Part shown: in pieces, positions 1 through 8,299 of the stretch | Numbering within the stretch: the stretch's first letter is position 1 | Layout of the letters: every line of letters starts with the position of its first letter | NCBI RefSeq assembly: GCF_014201825.1 | Contig: NZ_JACHFJ010000001.1 | Location: forward strand, 310,001 to 374,000 | From: Acidocella aromatica | GTDB taxonomy: Bacteria > Pseudomonadota > Alphaproteobacteria > Acetobacterales > Acetobacteraceae | Length of the DNA stretch: 64,000 nucleotides | Reading direction: 5' to 3' | Translations under genes and position numbers: made by a program | Notes under the pieces: model-generated | What the model saw: the letters and a program-made list of their open reading frames with translations, nothing else | Databases searched by the model: none | What the model was told of the DNA's origin: nothing

Positions 1-4
1 CCGC

Positions 5-2149
5 ATGAGCGATTATCTCGCCGGGCTGAACCCGGCCCAGCGCGATGCCGTGGAAACCACCGAGGGGCCGGTGCTGGTGCTGGCCGGCGCCGGTACGGGC
101 AAGACTCGCGTACTTACCACCCGCTTCGCGCATCTGCTGCTGACCAAACGGGCCTTCCCCAACCAGATTCTAACCGTCACCTTCACCAACAAGGCGGCGC
201 GGGAGATGCGCGAGCGTCTGCACCGCCTGCTCGGCCAGCCGGTGGAGGGCCTGTGGCTCGGCACCTTCCACGCTTTGTGCGCACGCATGCTGCGCCGCTT
301 CGCCGAGCGCGTGGGGCTGACCTCCGATTTCTCCATCCTGGACACCGACGACCAGTTCCGCCTGCTCAAGCAGATTATGGAAGCCGCGCATATCGACACC
401 AAGCGCTGGCCCGCCAACGCGTTGATGACGCAAATTCAACGTTGGAAAGACAAGGGTTACCTGCCCGGCCAGATCCCCGCGAACGAGTCGAGTGACTTCG
501 CCAACGGCAAGGCCGAGGCCTTGTACAAGGCGTATCAGGACCGGCTGAAATCGCTCAACGCCGTGGATTTCGGCGATCTGCTGCTGCTCATGGTGAACCT
601 GCTCAAAACCGATGCCGAGGTATTAAGCACCTATCAGCGCATGTTCCGCTACATCTTGGTGGACGAATACCAGGACACCAATTTGGTGCAGTATTACTGG
701 CTGCGGCTGCTGGCCCAAGGGCACAAGAATATCTGCTGCGTGGGCGATGACGACCAAAGCATCTATTCCTGGCGCGGCGCCGAGATCGAGAACATCCTGA
801 AATTCGAACGCGATTTCCCCGGCGCGAAAGTCATCCGGTTGGAGGCGAATTACCGTTCCACCGCGCCGATTCTGGCCGCCGCCTCGCACCTCATCGCCCA
901 TAACGAGGGCCGGTTGGGCAAGACGCTCCATCCCGGCCGGGTTGATGCCGATGGCGAGCCTGTGGAAGTGGTCGCTGTGTGGGACTCGGAGGAAGAGGCC
1001 CGCATGATCGCCTCGCGCGCCGAGTCGCTCTGGCGCGCCAAGCACAAGCTATCGGAAGTGGCGATTCTGGTGCGCGCCGGGTTCCAGACCCGCGCCTTCG
1101 AAGAACGGCTGATGGTGCTGGGCATCCCCTATCGCATCGTCGGCGGATTGCGCTTCTACGAGCGGCAGGAAATCCGCGACGCGCTGGCGTATCTGCGCCT
1201 GCTCGCTTTGCCCGCCTACGATCTCGCCTTCGAGCGCATCGTCAACCTGCCCAAGCGCGGCGTTGGCGAGGGCGCGATGCGCACCGTCCACGAGGCCGCG
1301 CGGGCGATGAACATCCCGCTCTACGCCGCCACGCAGAAGCTGGTGGCCGAAGGCGGGTTCAAGGGCAAACTGCGCGAGACTCTGCGCGGACTGCTAGAGA
1401 GCTTCGCGCGCTGGCGCGAGGAGCTGGCCCTGCGCGGCCCGGTGGTGGCGCTGGAGACGCTGCTCGACGAATCGGGCTATCTCGCCATGTGGAAGGCCGA
1501 CAAATCCCCCGAAGCGCCGGGACGGCTTGAGAACCTGAAGGAACTCGTGCGCGCGCTCGCGGATTTCGAGACCCTGCCGCAATTCCTCGAGCACGTCTCG
1601 CTGGTGACGGAAAACGAGGATCAGGCCGGAGACGACAAGCTCTCAATGATGACGCTGCACGGCGCCAAGGGGCTGGAGTTCGACACGGTATTCCTCCCTG
1701 GCTGGGAGGAAGGGCTGTTCCCCAACCAGCGCGCGCTGGATGAAGGCGGCAATAAGAGCCTCGAAGAGGAGCGCCGGCTCGCTTATGTGGGCATCACCCG
1801 CGCCAAGCACCGCGCCATCATCAGCCACGCCGCCCGGCGCAAGAGCTATGCTGGCTGGCAGGACGCCATCCCCAGCCGCTTCCTCGACGAGCTGCCCGAG
1901 AACATGCTTCGCCATTCCGGCTCGGCGCAGACGCAACCTTACCGCCAGCCGCATATGTCGGCGGGCTTTCCCGTGCTGGCCAAGCGCCCCGCGCGAGCCA
2001 GCAAGATCCCCCTGGGCGCGCGCGTCTTCCACCAGAAATTCGGCTATGGCCGGGTGATCGCGGTGGAGGATGACCGGCTGGATATTGATTTCGAGACCTC
2101 TGGAGAGAAGCGCGTGCTGGACCGCTTCGTGGAACGACATGACACCTGA
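5..2149 (+). CDS. uvrD: UvrD/PcrA-family superfamily 1 DNA helicase
   Basis: ATP-dependent 3'-5' DNA helicase of the UvrD/PcrA/Rep family, acting in nucleotide excision repair, mismatch repair and removal of proteins from DNA. The 714-residue product has the Q motif near residues 8-16 (LNPAQRDAV), Walker A at 27-34 (AGAGTGKT), Walker B near 220 (VDEYQD), the GDDDQSIYSWRGA motif near 247, and late helicase motifs such as MTLHGAKGLEF and EEERRLAYVGITRA. The C-terminal tail (about 675-710, GYGRVIAVEDDRLDIDF) matches the Tudor-like tail of PcrA/UvrD, which binds RNA polymerase in studied members. Length is normal for the family. The ATG lies four bases from the window edge, so a longer N-terminus or the promoter cannot be judged. 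Its stop overlaps the start of prmA by 11 bases, suggesting translational coupling. Confidence 0.95.
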   Translation: MSDYLAGLNPAQRDAVETTEGPVLVLAGAGTGKTRVLTTRFAHLLLTKRAFPNQILTVTFTNKAAREMRERLHRLLGQPVEGLWLGTFHALCARMLRRFAERVGLTSDFSILDTDDQFRLLKQIMEAAHIDTKRWPANALMTQIQRWKDKGYLPGQIPANESSDFANGKAEALYKAYQDRLKSLNAVDFGDLLLLMVNLLKTDAEVLSTYQRMFRYILVDEYQDTNLVQYYWLRLLAQGHKNICCVGDDDQSIYSWRGAEIENILKFERDFPGAKVIRLEANYRSTAPILAAASHLIAHNEGRLGKTLHPGRVDADGEPVEVVAVWDSEEEARMIASRAESLWRAKHKLSEVAILVRAGFQTRAFEERLMVLGIPYRIVGGLRFYERQEIRDALAYLRLLALPAYDLAFERIVNLPKRGVGEGAMRTVHEAARAMNIPLYAATQKLVAEGGFKGKLRETLRGLLESFARWREELALRGPVVALETLLDESGYLAMWKADKSPEAPGRLENLKELVRALADFETLPQFLEHVSLVTENEDQAGDDKLSMMTLHGAKGLEFDTVFLPGWEEGLFPNQRALDEGGNKSLEEERRLAYVGITRAKHRAIISHAARRKSYAGWQDAIPSRFLDELPENMLRHSGSAQTQPYRQPHMSAGFPVLAKRPARASKIPLGARVFHQKFGYGRVIAVEDDRLDIDFETSGEKRVLDRFVERHDT

Positions 2150-3017
2150 ACTGCTCGACTGCATCACCATCCGCGTGCCCGCGGACGCATTGGAAACCTT
2201 CGAGGCGGCGCTCTCCAGCGTCTGCCGCGCCGTGTCCTTCTACCACGATGAAGACGTGGACGAATGGGACATCCAGGGCGTGAAGGAGCGCGGCGAATAT
2301 GAGGACGAGCTGGCATCCGCGCTGCTGATCGCGCGCATCGTCTCCGGGCTGGAACCAGAGGTGAGCCGCGCCCTGGTGCCGGTGGCGGGCTGGCTCGCCC
2401 GCACGCAGATGGCCTTTCCCGAGCAGCTCATCGGTGAGCGCTTCGTGGTGCGCGGCACGCATATTTCGGACCCGCCGCTCCCGGGGCGCATCACCCTCAC
2501 CCTCGATGCCGGGCTCGCCTTTGGCACTGGCGAGCACAACTCCACCCGCGGCTGCCTCGTCTCGCTGGAGCGGCTGGCTAAATTCCACCACCCGCAACAC
2601 ATCCTGGATCTGGGCACCGGATCGGGCATTCTGGCCATCGCGGCGGCGAAGCTGATGGGGCAGCGTGTGCTGGCCTCGGACATCGATTTCCGCGCCGCCC
2701 GCGTGGCCAATGCCAACGCCAAGCTGAACGGCGTGGCGGGGCTGGTGCATGCCATCCGCGCCGATGGCTGGATGGACAAGCTGATCACCCGCCAGGGGCC
2801 TTATGATCTGGTGTTCGCCAACATCCTGGCCCGGCCGCTTTGCGCCATGGCGCATCAGCTAGCGGCGCATCTGGCCCCGGGGGGACGTGCCATTCTCGCC
2901 GGGCTGCTGAACACCCAGGCGAACTGGGTGCTCTCGGCCCACCGCCGTGCCGGGCTGGTGCTGGAACACCGGCTCGTCGATGGCGCGTGGTCGATCCTGA
3001 CGCTGAAAAAGCCGTAA
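2139..3017 (+). CDS. prmA: ribosomal protein L11 methyltransferase
   Basis: S-adenosylmethionine-dependent enzyme that methylates ribosomal protein L11 at lysines and the N-terminus. The 292-residue product has the class I methyltransferase glycine motif DLGTGSGILAIAAAK, the substrate-loop signature AFGTGEHNSTRG just before it, and the catalytic-type motif FANILARPL. All three are typical of PrmA, as is the length (about 293 in E. coli). I chose the ATG at 2139, inside the 3' end of uvrD, because the frame upstream is a shadow of uvrD and homology begins shortly after this Met. A strong bidirectional hairpin follows 30 bases after the stop. Confidence 0.93.
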   Translation: MTPELLDCITIRVPADALETFEAALSSVCRAVSFYHDEDVDEWDIQGVKERGEYEDELASALLIARIVSGLEPEVSRALVPVAGWLARTQMAFPEQLIGERFVVRGTHISDPPLPGRITLTLDAGLAFGTGEHNSTRGCLVSLERLAKFHHPQHILDLGTGSGILAIAAAKLMGQRVLASDIDFRAARVANANAKLNGVAGLVHAIRADGWMDKLITRQGPYDLVFANILARPLCAMAHQLAAHLAPGGRAILAGLLNTQANWVLSAHRRAGLVLEHRLVDGAWSILTLKKP

Positions 3018-3049
3018 AAAAGGCTGCACCCAAAGAACCTTTAAAATTA

Positions 3050-3078
3050 AAAAGGCCGGGGTTTTGCCCCGGCCTTTT
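3050..3078. terminator. bidirectional rho-independent terminator between prmA and pntB
   Basis: Twelve-base-pair stem of AAAAGGCCGGGG and CCCCGGCCTTTT with a 5-base loop, flanked by A and T runs on both sides. It sits between the convergent stops of prmA (3017) and pntB (3084), so it can serve both strands. Confidence 0.9.
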
Positions 3079-3083
3079 CCGTA

Positions 3084-4490
3084 TCAGTGGCCCAGCGCCA
3101 TGACGATTTCTTCCGTCATCTTCTTGGCGTCGCCGAACAGCATCATGGTGTTGTCGCGGAAGAACAGCTCGTTCTCCACGCCCGCGTAGCCGGAGGCCAT
3201 CGAGCGCTTTACGAACAGCACGGTCTTGGCCTTGTCCACTTCCAGGATCGGCATGCCGAAGATCGGGCTGGCCGGATTGGTCTTGGCGGCCGGGTTGGTC
3301 ACGTCGTTGGCGCCGATCACGTACACCACGTCCGCCGTGGCGAACTCGTTGTTGATCTGCTCCAGCTCGAACACTTCATCGTACGGCACGGAGGCTTCGG
3401 CCAGCAGCACGTTCATATGCCCAGGCATACGGCCCGCCACCGGGTGGATGGCATATTTCACTTCCACGCCGTCCGCCTTCAGAATGTCTCCCATCTCGCG
3501 CAGCGCGTGCTGAGCCTGGGCCACGGCCATGCCGTAACCCGGCACCACGATGACCTTGGAGGCGTTCTTCATGATGAAGGCCGCGTCGTCGGCGGAGCCA
3601 ATCTTCACCGCCTTGCCCTCGGTGCTCACACCAGCCGGACCGGCATCGCCCGAGTTACCGAAACCACCGGCGATGACGTTGATGATCGAGCGGTTCATGC
3701 CCTTACACATGATGTAGGACAGAATGGCACCCGAAGAACCGACCAGCGCGCCGGTGACGATAAGCGCGAGGTTGCCGATGGTGAAACCGATGCCCGACGC
3801 CGCCCAACCGGAATAGGAGTTGAGCATCGAGACCACGACCGGCATGTCCGCGCCACCGATGGGGATGATGAGCAGCACGCCCAGCGCCAAAGCCAGCGCC
3901 GCGATCGCCGAGAACAGCAGGAAGCTGCCGCCGGAGGCCACGAAGGCAATGATTAGCACCACGATGAGCACGCCGATGGCCGCGTTCAGCTGATGCTGGC
4001 CGTTGAAGGTGACCGGGGTGCCCTTGAGCAGCGCCTGCAGCTTGGCGAAGGCGATGAGCGAGCCGGTGAAGGTGATGGCGCCGATGGCGAGGCCGAGCGA
4101 CATCTCGATCAGGCTTTCCACATGGATGTGGTGCGGCGTGCCGATGCCGAAGCTCTGCGGCGCGTTCAGCGCCGAGGCGGCGACGAACACGGCGGCCAGA
4201 CCGACCAGCGAGTGGAAGGCCGCGACGAGCTGCGGCAGCGCGGTCATCTTGATCTTCTGCGCCACGACGAGGCCGATGGAGCCGCCAATGGCGATGCCAA
4301 GCACGATGACGAGCGCCCAGCCGATGGTCATGCCGCCATGCAGATAGGTAGCGCCAATGGCGATGACCATGCCGATAATGCCAAAGCGGTTGCCCTGGCG
4401 CGCGGTGGTGGGGTGCGAGAGGCCGCGCAGCGCCAGGATGAACAGGACCGCCGCGACGAGATACGCGAAGGAGGTGAGTGACTGGTTCAT
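3084..4490 (-). CDS. pntB: NAD(P) transhydrogenase subunit beta
   Basis: Beta subunit of the inner-membrane proton-translocating transhydrogenase, which uses the proton gradient to reduce NADP+ with NADH. The 468-residue product is a chain of hydrophobic helices (membrane domain II) followed by the soluble NADP-binding domain III. Domain III shows VVPGYGMAVAQAQH, the loop GRMPGHMNVLLAEA and GANDVTNPAAKTNPASPI, all hallmark NADP-site segments. Its start lies 12 bases after the pntAB stop. Together with pntAB and pntAA it forms the three-subunit arrangement known from Rhodospirillum rubrum, in contrast to the two-subunit E. coli enzyme. A hairpin follows the gene. Confidence 0.96.
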   Translation of the reverse strand: MNQSLTSFAYLVAAVLFILALRGLSHPTTARQGNRFGIIGMVIAIGATYLHGGMTIGWALVIVLGIAIGGSIGLVVAQKIKMTALPQLVAAFHSLVGLAAVFVAASALNAPQSFGIGTPHHIHVESLIEMSLGLAIGAITFTGSLIAFAKLQALLKGTPVTFNGQHQLNAAIGVLIVVLIIAFVASGGSFLLFSAIAALALALGVLLIIPIGGADMPVVVSMLNSYSGWAASGIGFTIGNLALIVTGALVGSSGAILSYIMCKGMNRSIINVIAGGFGNSGDAGPAGVSTEGKAVKIGSADDAAFIMKNASKVIVVPGYGMAVAQAQHALREMGDILKADGVEVKYAIHPVAGRMPGHMNVLLAEASVPYDEVFELEQINNEFATADVVYVIGANDVTNPAAKTNPASPIFGMPILEVDKAKTVLFVKRSMASGYAGVENELFFRDNTMMLFGDAKKMTEEIVMALGH

Positions 4491-4502
4491 CGGGGCTTTG
4501 CC

Positions 4503-4892
4503 TTACTTCTTCTTGAACATGGCGAGCATGCGGTTAGTCACCGCGAAGCCGCCAAAGATGTTGATGCTAACCAGCACCACGGCGAAAAAGCCGAAGAGAT
4601 GGGCGACGATGCTGCCCTGCAGGCCGGTGGCGAGCATGGCGCCGACGATGATGACCGAGGAAATAGCGTTGGTGACGGCCATCAGCGGCGAGTGCAGCGC
4701 CGGGGTGACGCTCCACACCACGTAATAGCCAACGAAAATGGCCAGCACGAAGATGCTGAACAGATACACGAAAGGCGCAGCCGGCGGCGCGTTCTGCGCG
4801 GCGACAGCGGCCACCCCGGCGGCGTTCTGCGCCAGGATGGAGGCCTGGTGGGCAAGGTCAGCCGCCTGGGCGGCGAGATCTGCGGGTGTCAT
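4503..4892 (-). CDS. pntAB: NAD(P) transhydrogenase subunit alpha, membrane part (alpha-2)
   Basis: Small membrane subunit of the proton-translocating transhydrogenase. The 129-residue protein has an Ala-rich N-terminal stretch, then three or four hydrophobic helices ([20 protein letters not shown], a Val/Ile-rich segment and [17 protein letters not shown]), ending in [11 protein letters not shown]. This corresponds to the C-terminal membrane part of fused PntA proteins. A GGAGG Shine-Dalgarno precedes the ATG. It lies 15 bases downstream of pntAA and 12 upstream of pntB, so the three genes are one operon. Confidence 0.94.
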   Translation of the reverse strand: MTPADLAAQAADLAHQASILAQNAAGVAAVAAQNAPPAAPFVYLFSIFVLAIFVGYYVVWSVTPALHSPLMAVTNAISSVIIVGAMLATGLQGSIVAHLFGFFAVVLVSINIFGGFAVTNRMLAMFKKK

Positions 4893-4907
4893 GATACACG
4901 TCCTCCG

Positions 4908-6041
4908 TTACGCAGCGGGCTTGAAGTTGGGGTGAACAATCTCGCCGCCCTTGGTGAGCAGCGCGCCCTTGATGATGTCGTCCTCGGGCTTCAGGTTGGG
5001 CGCCTTGGCGTCCTTGTCCCAGAAGGTGGTGAGGAAGGTGAGCAGGTTGCGGGCATAAAGCGCGCTGGCGGCTACGCCGATGCGCGACGGCCAGTTGCGG
5101 TGGCCCAGGATGGTCACACCATTGGCGGTGGTGATCACCTCGCCCGGCACGGTTTCGGCGCAGTTGCCACCCGCTTCCGCCGCGAGATCCACGATGATGC
5201 TGCCGGGCTTCATCCCCGCCACCATCTCGGAGGTGACGATGACCGGCGCCTTGCGGCCCTGAACCAGCGCGGTGCAGATCACGATGTCGTTCTTGGCCAC
5301 GGTGGCGGCCATCAGTTCCGCCTGCTTCTTACGGAACTCGTCCGACATCTGACCGGCATAGGGGCCCGTCTGCTTCGCGGATTCCTCGTCATCCACGCCG
5401 ATATAGGCAGCGCCGAGGGATTTGATCTCTTCCTTGGCGGCGGGACGCACATCGGTGCCCGAGACGATGCCGCCCAGGCGGCGCGCGGTGGCGATGGCCT
5501 GCAAACCCGCCACACCGGCGCCGATGACGAAGACGCGCGCGGGCGGCACGGTGCCGGCGGCGGTCATCATCAGCGGGAAGCCACGCGGGAAGGCGTCAGC
5601 AGCCTCGATGACCGCGCGGTAGCCGGCGAGGTTCGCCTGGGAGGAGAGTACGTCCATGCTCTGCGCGCGGGTGATGCGCGGCAGCAGTTCCAGGCCGACG
5701 GCGTCGATCTTGGCGGCGGCCAGCGCCGGGGCCAGAGCCGGGTCAGACGCCGCACCGAGCGTGGCCACCAGCAGCGTGCCGGGGGCGATGAGCGCGCGCA
5801 CGGCCTCGTCCGGCGCGTTCACGGCGAACACAATACCAGCCCCAGCCAGGGCGGCGGCGGCATCGGCCACGATCTCGGCGCCCGCGGCGGCGAATTCCTC
5901 GTCCGAAATCGCCGCTCCAATACCCGCACCGGCTTCCACGGCGACAGTCACGCCCAGAGCCAGAAGTTTTTTCACTGTATCAGGCGTTGCCGCGACCCGG
6001 GCTTCACCCGCACGACGTTCCTTCAATACCGCGAGACGCAT
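4908..6041 (-). CDS. pntAA: NAD(P) transhydrogenase subunit alpha, NAD-binding part (alpha-1)
   Basis: Soluble NAD(H)-binding domain I of the transhydrogenase, related to alanine dehydrogenase. The 377-residue product opens with MRLAVLKERRAGEARVAATP, the classic AlaDH/PNT N-terminus. It has the Rossmann motif VIGAGVAGLQAIATARRLG near 170 and the mobile-loop region around GYAGQMSDEF-like sequence. The segment IVDLAAEAGGNCAETVPGE is a further family signature. First gene of the pntAA-pntAB-pntB operon. An AAGGGA Shine-Dalgarno lies in the leader (6047-6052 on the opposite strand). The 180-base upstream spacer should hold the operon promoter, but I could not assign its boxes. Confidence 0.95.
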   Translation of the reverse strand: MRLAVLKERRAGEARVAATPDTVKKLLALGVTVAVEAGAGIGAAISDEEFAAAGAEIVADAAAALAGAGIVFAVNAPDEAVRALIAPGTLLVATLGAASDPALAPALAAAKIDAVGLELLPRITRAQSMDVLSSQANLAGYRAVIEAADAFPRGFPLMMTAAGTVPPARVFVIGAGVAGLQAIATARRLGGIVSGTDVRPAAKEEIKSLGAAYIGVDDEESAKQTGPYAGQMSDEFRKKQAELMAATVAKNDIVICTALVQGRKAPVIVTSEMVAGMKPGSIIVDLAAEAGGNCAETVPGEVITTANGVTILGHRNWPSRIGVAASALYARNLLTFLTTFWDKDAKAPNLKPEDDIIKGALLTKGGEIVHPNFKPAA

Positions 6042-6220
6042 CTACCAATCCCTTATTTATTACCCATTGCACCGCAGCATGCGGGAGCCGGGACAATTAT
6101 TCAAGCCTGCCCCGGCCATAACACATACCACTTGCCACGGTCCGCGCACCAAAGACAGGAAACACCCGCCAGCGCAATCGTTTTTGTTTCGCCGGAGCGG
6201 ACGTAAGCCCCTGCCGCGCC

Positions 6221-6922
6221 TTACGTAATGATGACGGCGACGTGGCCCTTCTCCGCCGAGACGCCGATATATTTGTAGGTGAGCCCGGTGCTGGCGATGA
6301 ACTCCTGGAACGCCTTGTATTCGTGCGCGCGCCAGCCGGGATAGTTGAAATATTCGTCGAACACGATGACCGTGCCCGGCACGATGCGCTCTCGCAGCGC
6401 CGAGAAGATCGTCACCGTACTCGAATAAATGTCACAATCGACATGAATAAGCGCCGCCGGGCCCGGATTGGCCACAATGAAGCCCGGCAGGGTCTCGTTG
6501 AACCAGCCCGGATGCAGCGTGACATTGGCTGGAACCTTGGGCAGCTTGCCGCGCTGAGTGAAGGCGCCGGATTTCTCCTTGGTGCCGCTCCAGTCTTCCG
6601 GCAGGCCGCCGAAACTGTCGAACCCATGCACTTGGCGAGGGGTGAGTCCGGCGAGGTGGCGCAAAGAGGCCCCGTTGGCGACACCGAATTCCACCAGCAG
6701 CCCTTCCTTGGGGGCCTGGCCGAAGGCAAACTTCATCAATTCGTCACGGTCCGCCAAGACCATCGCCTCCGGCATGTTGGCGATAATGTACTCCACCGCC
6801 TCCTTCTTGGCGTGCAGGCGCAGATCCAGCCACAAATCATTCACGTAGAACGAATGCAACAACTTGCGGTAGGCACGGCCGAGCAGGCCCTCGCGGAAAA
6901 AGCCACGTTTCAGAATCGCCAT
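6221..6922 (-). CDS. TylF/MycF-like class I SAM-dependent methyltransferase
   Basis: Probable O-methyltransferase of the TylF/macrocin O-methyltransferase family, which in characterised members methylates sugar hydroxyls. The 233-residue protein shows the SAM-binding motif LLVEFGVANGASLRHLAGL near 75, the family signature GFDSFGGLPEDWSG near 100, and the metal/substrate segment LIHVDCDIYSSTV followed by GTVIVFDEYFNYPGW. These acidic pairs are typical of the Mg2+-dependent members. The acceptor is unknown. Nearby genes give no sugar pathway, so polysaccharide or glycolipid decoration is only a guess. It runs in the same direction as, and 24 bases downstream of, the ABC1 gene. Confidence 0.8.
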   Translation of the reverse strand: MAILKRGFFREGLLGRAYRKLLHSFYVNDLWLDLRLHAKKEAVEYIIANMPEAMVLADRDELMKFAFGQAPKEGLLVEFGVANGASLRHLAGLTPRQVHGFDSFGGLPEDWSGTKEKSGAFTQRGKLPKVPANVTLHPGWFNETLPGFIVANPGPAALIHVDCDIYSSTVTIFSALRERIVPGTVIVFDEYFNYPGWRAHEYKAFQEFIASTGLTYKYIGVSAEKGHVAVIIT

Positions 6923-6946
6923 CGTCTGCCTCCCTGTTAGCCGCGC

Positions 6947-8299
6947 CTATTTAGCCTGCGGTACGCCAGCGGCAAGCAGAGCCTCCTGCTGACGCGCGGT
7001 GAGTGCCGCCTCGTCGAAACCCGCGATGGTCTCCTCGAACAGCCGCGCCCAGTTCAGCTCCGCGCCCAGGCGCAGGAACACAGCCCCCAACCCGATGGCC
7101 GAACGGTCCATCAGCACGAACTCCCGCGGCGGTTTCACGCCCCCGGTGCGCTGCAGACCTGCATGCACGCGTTGCGCTACCTCACGCCCAAAATCGGTGC
7201 CGCCGCCCTCCTGAATCGGGCGCACCCGGTCGTCGATGAGCGGGCCGTAGAGGAAATTCGCCCAGTCGTTCAGCACCTCGATCTGCTCGTCGGTGATGCC
7301 CTTGAAGCCCCAGATGTCATAGGCGTTCTTGGCGCGGGTGATGTCCTTGTCGCGCACGGCGGCGTAAAGCTCCAGCACACCCGCAACGAACTTGGCCGGA
7401 AACACGCGGATGGAACCGTAATCCAGCAGATTCAGCCCGCCCGCCTCGTTCACCTGATAATTGCCCAGATGCGGGTCGCCATGGATGATGCCGTAACGGT
7501 AGAACGGAATGTACCACGCTCGGAACAAAGAGGTGGCGAGCGCGTTGCGCTGCTCCTGCGTCGGGTTGCCTTCCAGCCATGTCTTGAAGCCCTGGCCGTG
7601 CAGCCAGTTCATGGTGAGCAGGCGCTTGGTGGTGTAGCCCTCCACCGGCACCGGCACGCACACATTCGGCACATCCTTCAGCATCAAGCCGTAGAGGCGC
7701 ATCTGCGCGGCCTCGCGCGTGTAGTCCAGCTCCTCGCGCAGCCGCTCGGAGAGTTCCACGTAGATGTCGTCCTGGATGATGGCGTTATCCATGCGCTTAT
7801 ACAGCGCCATGGCCAGCTTCACCTGGCGTAGATCCGCCTCGATCACCGAATGCATGTCCGGGTATTGCAGCTTCACCGCCACCTCGCGGCCATCGGGCAG
7901 GGTGGCGCGATGCACCTGCCCCAGGCTGGCGGCGGCCAAAGCCTCGTGGCTGAAGCTCTGGAATTTCTTCTCCCAATCCGGCCCCAGCTCGCCCGCCATG
8001 CGCCGGCGCACGAAGGCCCAGCCCATGGCCGGGGCGTTGGCCTGCAACTCGGCAAGCTGTGCGGCGTATTCGGGGGGCAGCGCGTCCGGCACGGTGGAGA
8101 GGAACTGCGCCACCTTCATCATCGGGCCTTTGAGGTTGCCGAGCAGGGCCTTCAGATCCTCGGCATGGCGGGCCTGATCGGTCTTGATGCCGAACACCTT
8201 CTCGCCCGCGATGCGCGCGGCGATGCCGCCCACGGCGCCCGAGGTACGGGCCATGCGCTTGACCTCGCCAAAGAGGCTTCCGCCTTCACGCTCGCTCAT
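6947..8299 (-). CDS. ABC1/UbiB-family atypical kinase-like protein
   Basis: Member of the ABC1/ADCK/UbiB family, linked in characterised members to ubiquinone biosynthesis or lipid homeostasis. The 450-residue protein has the family N-terminal extension with KGPMMKVAQFLST, which aligns with the inhibitory KxGQ motif but reads KVAQ. It also has an Ala-rich nucleotide loop (AAASLGQVHRA), the invariant Lys in VAVKLQYP, the ExD motif ELDYTREAAQM, the catalytic-loop equivalent GIIHGDPHLGNY and metal-binding LLDYGS. It lacks the two C-terminal membrane helices of E. coli UbiB, so it is closer to the ADCK3-like soluble type. It overlaps pepF by 4 bases (ATGA) and is translated after it. Confidence 0.85.
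   Translation of the reverse strand: MSEREGGSLFGEVKRMARTSGAVGGIAARIAGEKVFGIKTDQARHAEDLKALLGNLKGPMMKVAQFLSTVPDALPPEYAAQLAELQANAPAMGWAFVRRRMAGELGPDWEKKFQSFSHEALAAASLGQVHRATLPDGREVAVKLQYPDMHSVIEADLRQVKLAMALYKRMDNAIIQDDIYVELSERLREELDYTREAAQMRLYGLMLKDVPNVCVPVPVEGYTTKRLLTMNWLHGQGFKTWLEGNPTQEQRNALATSLFRAWYIPFYRYGIIHGDPHLGNYQVNEAGGLNLLDYGSIRVFPAKFVAGVLELYAAVRDKDITRAKNAYDIWGFKGITDEQIEVLNDWANFLYGPLIDDRVRPIQEGGGTDFGREVAQRVHAGLQRTGGVKPPREFVLMDRSAIGLGAVFLRLGAELNWARLFEETIAGFDEAALTARQQEALLAAGVPQAK

Noticed and set aside
4599-6206. 535-residue frame on the + strand opposite the pnt genes
   Set aside because: It is antisense to pntAA/pntAB, which have full domain matches, and its product is a low-complexity His/Arg/Gly-rich shadow of GC-rich DNA.
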